Positions 6,166 to 11,618 of a stretch of 11,618 nucleotides of DNA are shown here, piece after piece. The position numbers and the translations under genes are program-made. Positions within the stretch are counted from its first letter, which is position 1. Every line of letters begins with the position of its first letter. The notes under the pieces were generated by a model. It was not told the origin of the DNA and did not search any database. It saw only the letters and a program-made list of their open reading frames with translations. The stretch covers positions 1-11,618 of the forward strand of contig JAVVDU010000054.1 in assembly GCA_032251515.1 (NCBI GenBank). The letters run 5' to 3'. The DNA comes from Carthagonibacter sp032251515. GTDB taxonomy: Bacteria; Gemmatimonadota; Gemmatimonadetes; Palauibacterales; Palauibacteraceae.

Positions 6166-6749
6166 GCCGGCCCGGGGCGGCGGAGCGCGCCACGAACGAG
6201 ACCCGCGTCGCGGTGCGGGTCGACCTCGACGGGACCGGGAAGGCGGAGATCGCCACCGGGATCGGCTTCTTCGACCACATGCTGGAGCTGCTGGTGCGGC
6301 ACGCCGCGCTGGACGCGGAGATCCGGGCCGAGGGCGACCTGCACGTGGACGAGCACCACACGGTGGAGGACGTGGGGCTCGTCCTGGGCGCCGCCCTCGC
6401 CGACGCGCTCGGCGAGCGGCGGGGCATCCGCCGCTACGGGTTCCTGCTGCCCATGGACGAGGCGCTGGCGCGCGTCGCGCTGGACCTCGGCGGACGGCCG
6501 TTCGTGGTGTTCGAGGCGGAGTTCCGGCGCGAGCGGGTGGGCGAGCTGCCCACCGAGCTGGTGGAGGACTTCGTGCGCGCCTTCGCGCAGTCGCTCGGCG
6601 CGAACCTGCACGTGAGGGTCGAGTACGGCCGCAACGACCACCACAAGGTGGAGGCGATCTTCAAGGGGATCGGCCGCGCCCTGCGGGCCGCGATCGAGGA
6701 GGACCCGCGGCTGCGCGACGAGATCCCCAGCACCAAGGGGGTCCTGTGA
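6162..6749 (+). CDS. hisB: Imidazoleglycerol-phosphate dehydratase (monofunctional)
   Basis: HisB dehydrates imidazoleglycerol phosphate to imidazole-acetol phosphate, step 6. The 195 residues match the stand-alone dehydratase; there is no N-terminal phosphatase domain. Signature segments are GIGFFDHML (33-41), the metal-binding DEHHTVEDVG (63-72), RNDHHKVEAIFKG (157-169) and the C-terminal PSTKGVL. The two His-rich segments coordinate the manganese pair in this family. GTG at 6162 overlaps the upstream TGA, and the gene ends in a GTGA overlap with hisH. The first ~10 residues (VSRPGAAERA) are a variable extension. Confidence 0.97.
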   Translation: MSRPGAAERATNETRVAVRVDLDGTGKAEIATGIGFFDHMLELLVRHAALDAEIRAEGDLHVDEHHTVEDVGLVLGAALADALGERRGIRRYGFLLPMDEALARVALDLGGRPFVVFEAEFRRERVGELPTELVEDFVRAFAQSLGANLHVRVEYGRNDHHKVEAIFKGIGRALRAAIEEDPRLRDEIPSTKGVL

Positions 6750-7471
6750 TCGCCGTGGTGGACTACGGCGCCGGGAACCTGCGCAGCGTGGAACTGGCCC
6801 TCGAGCGGCTGGACGTGCCGCACCGCCGCGCCGCGGCCCCCGGGCGCCTGAACGGGGCGGACGGGGTGATCCTGCCCGGCGTCGGCGCCGCGGCCTCGGC
6901 GATGCGGGCCCTCGAGGCGCGGGGCCTCGCCGATGCCCTGCGGAGCTGGGAGGGTCCGCTGCTCGGCGTGTGCCTCGGGCTGCAGCTTCTCGGCGAGCGC
7001 TCCGCGGAGGCGGGGCCCGACGGGCGTCCCGTCGCCTGCCTGGGGCTGCTGCCCGGCGAGACGGTGCGGTTCGGCGCGGCCGGCGGCGGGGCCAGGGTGC
7101 CCACCCGGGCCGGCGCGTCCGGCAGCGCCGCGGTGCCCGCCCGGGCCGGCGCGTCCGGCGGCTTCGCCCTCCCCCTGCCCCACATCGGCTGGAACTCCAC
7201 GGCGCTGCGACCCGACCCGCTGTTCGAGGGACTGGGGACGGAGGCGCACTTCTACTTCCTCCACTCCTTCCGCGTCGCCTGCCCGGAGCAGACGGAGATC
7301 GCGCGGGCCGACTACGGCGGGCCGTTCCCGGCCGCGGCGCGACGCGGGGCGCGGGTCGGGGTCCAGTTTCATCCCGAGAAGTCGGGCCCGGCGGGCCTGC
7401 GGGTGCTGGCGAACTTCTGCCGCGCGGCGGGGCTGACGGCGGACGGGGCGGACGCGGGAGGCGCGGCGTGA
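6746..7471 (+). CDS. hisH: Imidazole glycerol phosphate synthase, glutaminase subunit
   Basis: HisH hydrolyses glutamine and passes ammonia to HisF, step 5. It is a class I glutamine amidotransferase: the nucleophile is Cys76 in GVCLGLQLL and the other triad members are His209 and Glu211 in VQFHPEKSG. DYGAGNLRSV opens the protein. At 241 residues it is about 40 longer than usual. The extra length is an insert near 111-140, between LLPGETVRF and PLPHIGWN, built from a 12-residue repeat containing RAGASG, plus a short Ala/Gly/Asp tail. The catalytic residues are intact, so activity is expected. Starts at GTG 6746 overlapping the hisB stop and ends in a GTGA overlap with hisA. Confidence 0.96.
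   Translation: MIAVVDYGAGNLRSVELALERLDVPHRRAAAPGRLNGADGVILPGVGAAASAMRALEARGLADALRSWEGPLLGVCLGLQLLGERSAEAGPDGRPVACLGLLPGETVRFGAAGGGARVPTRAGASGSAAVPARAGASGGFALPLPHIGWNSTALRPDPLFEGLGTEAHFYFLHSFRVACPEQTEIARADYGGPFPAAARRGARVGVQFHPEKSGPAGLRVLANFCRAAGLTADGADAGGAA
7096..7159 (+). repeat. 28-bp direct repeat inside hisH
   Basis: A 28-bp segment at 7096-7123 recurs at 7132-7159 with one mismatch (A at 7102, G at 7138) and a 36-bp period, so it keeps the hisH frame. Each copy encodes VP-T/A-RAGASG. It forms most of the non-standard insert in HisH. Confidence 0.85.
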
Positions 7472-8271
7472 CCGTCTACCCGGCCATCGACCTGCTGAAC
7501 GGCGCCTGCGTCCGCCTCCTGCGCGGCTCCTACGACGAGGTCACCCGCTTCTCGGACGACCCGGTCGCGGTGGCCCGCGGGTTCGTGGACGCGGGGGCGC
7601 GGGCCCTGCACGTGGTGGACCTGGACGGGGCGCGCGACGGGCGGCCCGTGCACGCGGAGACGGTGCGGACCCTGGTCGCCCGGACGGGACTGCCGGTGCA
7701 GGTGGGCGGCGGCATCCGCTCGCTGGCCGACGCGGCCGCCTGCCTGGAGTCCGGGGTACGCCGGGTGCTCCTCGGCACGGCGGCGGCCCGCGACCCGGAA
7801 TTCGCGGCCGCCGCGGTGTCCCGCTGGGGGCCCGACCGGGTGGCCGGCGCGGTGGACGTGCGCGACGGCCGGGTGGTGGTCGAGGGCTGGCTGGCCGACG
7901 CGGGCCTGTCTCCGGACGCCCTCCTCGCGCGGCTGCGCGCCTGCGGGATCCGGCTCGTGCTGTACACGGACACGACCCGCGACGGCACCCTCGGCTCACC
8001 GGACGCGGAGGGGGTGCGGGCGCTGGTGGCCGAGGGATTCCGGGTCATCGCGGCCGGCGGCGTGCGGGATGCCGGAGATGTGCGGGCCCTGCGGGCTGCC
8101 GGCGCGGAGGGCTGCGTGATCGGCAGCGCCCTGTACCGGGGCACGCTGCGGCTGGAGGACGCCCTGGCGGCGGCGGACGGGGCGGACGGGGCGGACGGGG
8201 CGGACGCGGGACCCGCCGGCGGGCTCGGCGCGGGCGGGGACGACGCCGCGGACGGGGAGGCCGCGTGCTGA
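7468..8271 (+). CDS. hisA: ProFAR isomerase
   Basis: HisA opens the ribose of ProFAR to give PRFAR, step 4, on a (beta-alpha)8 barrel. Visible features are the catalytic Asp8 (PAIDL), the phosphate-binding VGGGIRSLADAA (79-90), the second catalytic Asp130 (GAVDVRDG), YTDTTRDGTL (166-175) and AAGGVRDAGDV (195-205). The barrel should end near residue 235. The remaining ~32 residues are an Ala/Asp/Gly-rich tail (ADGADGADGADA and on) from a 9-bp tandem repeat, which is not usual for HisA. GTG at 7468 overlaps the hisH stop, and the last 7 bases overlap hisF. The tail may have grown by repeat slippage. Confidence 0.96.
   Translation: MTVYPAIDLLNGACVRLLRGSYDEVTRFSDDPVAVARGFVDAGARALHVVDLDGARDGRPVHAETVRTLVARTGLPVQVGGGIRSLADAAACLESGVRRVLLGTAAARDPEFAAAAVSRWGPDRVAGAVDVRDGRVVVEGWLADAGLSPDALLARLRACGIRLVLYTDTTRDGTLGSPDAEGVRALVAEGFRVIAAGGVRDAGDVRALRAAGAEGCVIGSALYRGTLRLEDALAAADGADGADGADAGPAGGLGAGGDDAADGEAAC
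8173..8206 (+). repeat. 9-bp tandem repeat in the hisA tail
   Basis: The unit GCGGACGGG is repeated at 8173, 8182 and 8191, with a partial fourth copy at 8200. It encodes consecutive Ala-Asp-Gly triplets. The 21 bases at 8191-8211 are identical to 7439-7459 at the 3' end of hisH and encode the same residues ADGADAG in both genes. Confidence 0.88.
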
Positions 8272-9038
8272 AGCGCCGGATCGTCCCCTGCCTGGACGTG
8301 CGGGACGGGCGAGTCGTGAAGGGTGTCCGCTTCGAGGGCCTGCGGGACGCCGGCGACCCGGCCGAGCTGGGGAGGCGGTACGCCGAGGCGGGCGCCGACG
8401 AGCTCGTGTTCCTGGACGTCACGGCCACCCGGCGGGACGAGCGGACGGCCGTGGCACTGGCCGAGCGGGTGGCGGCCCGCGCGTTCATCCCGTTCACGGT
8501 GGGCGGCGGGCTGCGGACGGTGGACGACATGCGGCGCGTCCTGCACGCCGGGGCCGACAAGGTGGGGATCAACACCGCCGCGGTGCGGCGCCCGGAGCTC
8601 ATCTCCGAGGCCGCGGCGCGGTTCGGGTCGCAGGCCGTGGTGGTGGCGATCGATGCGTACCGGGTGCCGGCCGGCGACCCGGCCCGCTGGCGGCTCCGCG
8701 TCACCGCGGGCACGGAGGACACGCCGCTCGACGCGGTTGCGTGGGCGGCCCGGGCGGCGGAGCTGGGGGCCGGCGAGATCCTCCTCACCTCGATCGACCG
8801 CGACGGCACGAAGGACGGCTACGACCTGGAACTGCTCCGGGCGGTGTGTGGTTGCGTGGGCGTGCCGGTCATCGCCTCGGGTGGGGCGGGCCGGCCCGAA
8901 CACTTCCGCGAGGCCTTCGAGGCGGGCGCCTCGGCGGCCCTCGCCGCGTCGCTGTTCCACTACCGGGAGCTCGAGATCCCGGACCTGAAGCGCCGGCTCG
9001 CCGCGCAGGGCGTGCCGGTGCGTCCCGTGGAGGGCTGA
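8265..9038 (+). CDS. hisF: Imidazole glycerol phosphate synthase, cyclase subunit
   Basis: HisF pairs with HisH and uses its ammonia to turn PRFAR into imidazoleglycerol phosphate and AICAR. The 257 residues match the family. Catalytic Asp11 (PCLDVRDGRVVKG) and Asp130 (VVVAIDAYR) are at their standard numbers, with PFTVGGGLR (76-84), TSIDRDGTKDGYD and VIASGGAG as further barrel motifs. The start is GTG at 8265, giving MLKRRIVPC and a 7-base overlap with hisA; starting at CTG 8268 is less likely. Unlike HisA and HisH it carries no low-complexity tail. The stop is 3 nt before hisI. Confidence 0.97.
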   Translation: MLKRRIVPCLDVRDGRVVKGVRFEGLRDAGDPAELGRRYAEAGADELVFLDVTATRRDERTAVALAERVAARAFIPFTVGGGLRTVDDMRRVLHAGADKVGINTAAVRRPELISEAAARFGSQAVVVAIDAYRVPAGDPARWRLRVTAGTEDTPLDAVAWAARAAELGAGEILLTSIDRDGTKDGYDLELLRAVCGCVGVPVIASGGAGRPEHFREAFEAGASAALAASLFHYRELEIPDLKRRLAAQGVPVRPVEG

Positions 9039-9041
9039 CCG

Positions 9042-9683
<642 letters not shown>

Positions 9684-9725
9684 CGGCGGGGGCGGACTCG
9701 TCGCGACCGGCCCGCACGGGGCGAC

Positions 9726-9754
9726 TTGTCATTCGCGACATGAATGAATATCAT
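9726..9754 (+). promoter_or_regulatory. Promoter of the DUF4143 ATPase gene
   Basis: TTGTCA (9726-9731) is separated by exactly 17 bp from TATCAT (9749-9754); each differs from consensus at one base. The expected start of transcription is about 9760-9763. This would place the ATG at 9744 inside the -10 region and favours translation from GTG 9762 or a later TTG. Confidence 0.7.
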
Positions 9755-9768
9755 TCACGGCGTGAATG
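9730..9768. promoter_or_regulatory. Four phased CATTC/GAATG half-sites, likely operator
   Basis: CATTCG (9730-9735), TGAATG (9741-9746), CATTCA (9752-9757) and TGAATG (9763-9768) alternate in orientation at a constant 11-bp step. Seen another way, two 17-bp inverted repeats, CATTCGCGACATGAATG and CATTCACGGCGTGAATG, follow each other at 22 bp. They cover the -35 box, spacer, -10 box and start region of the ATPase gene. Such phasing suits two repressor dimers on one face of the helix. The binding protein is unknown; self-regulation by the ATPase is one possibility because its DUF4143 region contains a winged-helix-like segment. Confidence 0.75.
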
Positions 9769-10988
9769 GATTGTTGCTGCCCCGGTTCCTGTCCGACACC
9801 GTGCGCCGGATGGCGGATGTCATGCCGGTCGTGGTCGTCACCGGCGCGCGCCAGACCGGCAAGAGCACGCTCGTCCGCGATCTCCTGCCCGGGAAGCGGT
9901 CCTATCTCACTCTGGACGACCTGGACGTGCGGGCCCAGGCCGAGCGCGCCCCCGCCGACCTGCTCGCCCGCGGGCGGCACCTCATCCTGGACGAAGTGCA
10001 GCGGGTGCCCGAGCTCCTCCTGGCGGTGAAGCAGGCCGTTGACGCCGACCGGTACCCGGGGCGCTTCATCCTGACCGGCTCGGCGAACCTCCTCCTGATG
10101 CGAAGCGTCTCGGAGTCGCTGGCGGGGCGGGCGGCCTACGTGACGCTCTGGCCGCTGAGCCAGGGCGAACTGGCCGGCGACGGACGCCCCGGTCCGTGGT
10201 CCGAACTGCTGGACGAGCCCGTCGTCCGGTGGCCGGACATCCTCACGGCGCGGATGGGGGGGCCCCGGAGCTGGCGGGAGGCGGTCGCCGCAGGCGGATA
10301 CCCCGTCCCGGCCATCGACCTCGCCGACCCGGGTGATCGGGCGATCTGGCTGGACGGGTACGTGCGCACGTACCTGGAGCGGGACCTGCGCGACCTCGCA
10401 TCCATCGAGAACCTGGTGGACTTCCGGCGCCTCATGGAGGCGGCCTGTCACCGGCTGGGCCGCATGCTGAACCAGACGGAGCTCGGCCGGGACCTGCAGC
10501 TCTCCCAGGCGACGGTGCACCGCTGGCTGAACCTGCTCGAGGCGTCGCATCAGTTCGTGCGCCTGCCGGCCTGGACCCCGAACCGGACGAGCCGGCTGAT
10601 GCGCACGCCGAAGGCCTTCTGGTGCGACACGGCGCTCGCCCTCCGCCTGGCGGGGCATGACGAGCCGGACGGGGCGCACCTGGAGACCCTCGTGCTCGTG
10701 GACCTGCTGGCCTGGCGGGATGCGGCGGTTGGAAAGCGCCCGGGCATCTTCTACTGGCGGACGCGAAGCGGCCGGGAGGTCGACTTCGTGATCGAGTCCG
10801 GCGACCGTCTCCTCGCCGTGGAGGTCACGACGACCGAGCGCCCCACCGCCGCGAAGGCGGCCGGTCTCCGATCGTTCCGGGACGAGTACGGCAAGCGCGT
10901 GGCCGGCGGCCTGCTCCTGCACGGCGGGACCTCGACGGAGTGGCTCGGCGACGGCATCCTCGCCGCGCCCTGGTGGCGTATCGCCTGA
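9762..10988 (+). CDS. AAA ATPase with DUF4143 domain
   Basis: The product is 408 residues if started at GTG 9762; an in-frame ATG at 9744 would add six. An N-terminal AAA_14 domain carries Walker A GARQTGKST (28-36), Walker B LILDEVQ and sensor ILTGSAN. The C-terminal DUF4143 region holds a helix-turn-helix-like stretch (LNQTELGRDLQLSQATVHRW) and a PD-(D/E)XK-like core with SGREVDFVIE and AVEVTTTERP. Most relatives I know read EVK at the last motif; here the Lys is Thr, so nuclease activity is doubtful. The family is widespread and patchily distributed, often next to mobile or defence genes, and its cellular role is not settled. The gene stands alone between his and ars units with its own promoter and no Shine-Dalgarno sequence. 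Confidence 0.88.
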   Translation: MNGLLLPRFLSDTVRRMADVMPVVVVTGARQTGKSTLVRDLLPGKRSYLTLDDLDVRAQAERAPADLLARGRHLILDEVQRVPELLLAVKQAVDADRYPGRFILTGSANLLLMRSVSESLAGRAAYVTLWPLSQGELAGDGRPGPWSELLDEPVVRWPDILTARMGGPRSWREAVAAGGYPVPAIDLADPGDRAIWLDGYVRTYLERDLRDLASIENLVDFRRLMEAACHRLGRMLNQTELGRDLQLSQATVHRWLNLLEASHQFVRLPAWTPNRTSRLMRTPKAFWCDTALALRLAGHDEPDGAHLETLVLVDLLAWRDAAVGKRPGIFYWRTRSGREVDFVIESGDRLLAVEVTTTERPTAAKAAGLRSFRDEYGKRVAGGLLLHGGTSTEWLGDGILAAPWWRIA

Positions 10989-11006
10989 GGCCTTCCTCCC
11001 GTCCCC

Positions 11007-11035
11007 TTGCCGCTCTCGTCTCCCATCCGTATGCT
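11007..11035 (+). promoter_or_regulatory. Candidate ars promoter
   Basis: TTGCCG (11007-11012), 17 bp, TATGCT (11030-11035), each with four of six consensus bases, stands 99 bp before arsR. An alternative -10 is TATACC at 11036-11041. The stretch 10989-11134 is locally more AT-rich than the surroundings and holds no gene. Confidence 0.45.
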
Positions 11036-11046
11036 TATACCCGCTT

Positions 11047-11063
11047 AACCGGGTTTACCGGTT
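11047..11063. promoter_or_regulatory. Candidate ArsR operator
   Basis: AACCGG (11047-11052) and CCGGTT (11058-11063) are perfect inverted half-sites separated by GTTTA. The palindrome lies just after the candidate -10 box and 72 bp before arsR. ArsR-family repressors commonly bind such sites in their own promoters and leave on binding As(III). It could also act as a leader hairpin. Confidence 0.55.
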
Positions 11064-11134
11064 CAGAGAGCCGGTGGCTGGTCAGCCCGGATGCCAGCCG
11101 CGACCGCCCGTCGACCCCCCGCGGAGGACGCCGC

Positions 11135-11500
11135 ATGCGCGACACAGCTCGGCTGTTCAAGGCCCTGTCCGAGGAGCCGCGTCTCGAGATCCTCGCCCTG
11201 ATGCTCCGGGAGGGAGACCTGTGCGGGTGCGAGGTCGAGGCGTTCCTGGGGCTCTCGCAATCCGCCGCCAGCCGGCACCTGCGCACGCTGCGCGAGGCCG
11301 GGCTGGTGGAGGACCGCCGCGAGGGGCAGTGGGTCTACTACGGCCCGCCCGCCACGCCCTCGCCGCTCGTCGCGGCGGTGCTCGCCGTGCTGCGCGAGCG
11401 GCTGCCCGCCCCCGACGTGCCCGACCTCGGGGCGCGGCTGCGGGAGATGCGGGCCGTGCGCTGCGGGACACGGCCGGAGGACGCGGGAGCGCCGGCGTGA
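11135..11500 (+). CDS. arsR: ArsR-family arsenic-responsive repressor
   Basis: The 121-residue winged-helix protein probably represses the ars genes until it binds arsenite or antimonite. It shows the ArsR order: LFKALSEEPRLEILALML, the metal site DLCGCEVE with Cys30 and Cys32 (compare ELCVCDL in E. coli ArsR), the recognition helix SQSAASRHLRTLREAGLV, and the wing RREGQWVYY. Cys110 near the C-terminus could supply a further ligand, though this is only a suggestion. The ATG at 11135 has GGAGG at 11123-11127, 7 nt away; upstream in-frame starts would read through the palindromic operator. The gene overlaps the efflux gene by GTGA, so regulator and pump are expected to be translated together. 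Confidence 0.94.
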   Translation: MRDTARLFKALSEEPRLEILALMLREGDLCGCEVEAFLGLSQSAASRHLRTLREAGLVEDRREGQWVYYGPPATPSPLVAAVLAVLRERLPAPDVPDLGARLREMRAVRCGTRPEDAGAPA

Positions 11501-11618
11501 GCGCCGCGGCGGCCCGGTCCTCGGTCGCGGGCCGGCTCTCCTTCCTCGATCGCTGGCTCACCCTGTGGATCTTCCTCGCCATGGCGGCGGGGATCGGGAT
11601 CGGGTACCTGTGGCGCGC
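11497..11618 (+). CDS. ACR3-type arsenite efflux permease, N-terminal fragment
   Basis: Forty codons are visible from GTG 11497 to the right edge. After a short Ala/Ser-rich head the sequence reads LSFLDRWLTLWIFLAMAAG and on into a hydrophobic segment, closely resembling the first transmembrane helix of ACR3 family arsenite transporters. The GTGA overlap with arsR supports the call. The pump would export As(III) across the inner membrane. The rest of the gene, including the conserved Cys in the fourth helix, lies outside the window. Confidence 0.85.
   Translation, partial: MSAAAARSSVAGRLSFLDRWLTLWIFLAMAAGIGIGYLWR

Noticed and set aside
8173..8211. Possible CRISPR or satellite array
   Set aside because: The 9-bp units are contiguous, in frame and part of the hisA tail. 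There are no spacers of constant length.
9684..9725. Terminator at the end of the his operon
   Set aside because: The stretch is GC-rich but has no hairpin followed by a T-run that I can see.
9744..9761. ATG 9744 as start of the DUF4143 ATPase
   Set aside because: It lies just before and within the TATCAT -10 box, upstream of the expected transcript start, and has no Shine-Dalgarno. GTG 9762 in the same frame is preferred, though not proven.

Overview
The window is very GC-rich DNA from a diderm (Gram-negative-type) bacterium. The diderm assignment rests on a signal-peptide beta-barrel protein and a lipobox-bearing M48 metalloprotease at the left end. High GC, the M48 lipoprotein with long C-terminal extensions, and the complete compact his operon would fit Gemmatimonadota or a neighbouring phylum. 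That is an inference from style and not a demonstrated placement. A run of 100 Ns at 3540-3639 shows this is a draft assembly.

Layout. (1) Positions 1-2276, minus strand: an M48-family zinc metalloprotease lipoprotein (798-2276), then a TTG-started outer-membrane beta-barrel protein that runs off the left edge (540-1). (2) Positions 2277-2646: a divergent control region. On the plus strand it holds a sigma70-like promoter (TTGACA, 17 bp, TAGAAC). Eight bases after it comes a 25-codon reading frame with five His codons in eight, followed by a GC-rich hairpin with a T6 tail. This is the layout of a histidine-operon leader peptide and attenuator. (3) Positions 2647-9683: hisG-hisD-hisC-PHP phosphatase-hisB-hisH-hisA-hisF-hisIE, encoding all ten steps of histidine biosynthesis. 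Six of the eight junctions are four-base GTGA/ATGA overlaps, one is a seven-base overlap and one a 3-nt gap, so translation is probably coupled throughout. HisG is the long, self-regulated form. The histidinol-phosphate phosphatase is of the PHP type, not the HAD domain fused to HisB. hisD is broken by the assembly gap and lacks about 270 codons that were not sequenced. (4) Positions 9684-10988: a stand-alone AAA ATPase of the DUF4143 family. Its promoter is overlaid by four CATTC/GAATG half-sites spaced exactly 11 bp apart. (5) Positions 10989-11618: an arsenic-response unit, with an arsR repressor carrying a CxC metal site overlapping the start of an ACR3-type arsenite efflux gene cut by the right edge.

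How it works together. The his genes form one transcription unit that appears to sense histidyl-tRNA supply through the leader peptide and attenuator, while HisG adds feedback at enzyme level. Several His proteins (HisD, the PHP phosphatase, HisH, HisA) carry extra Ala/Gly/Asp-rich low-complexity segments encoded by short DNA repeats. Two of these share an identical 21-bp repeat. The best points for a second look are the attenuator, the possibly leaderless leader peptide, the 11-bp-phased operator and the repeat-encoded inserts.
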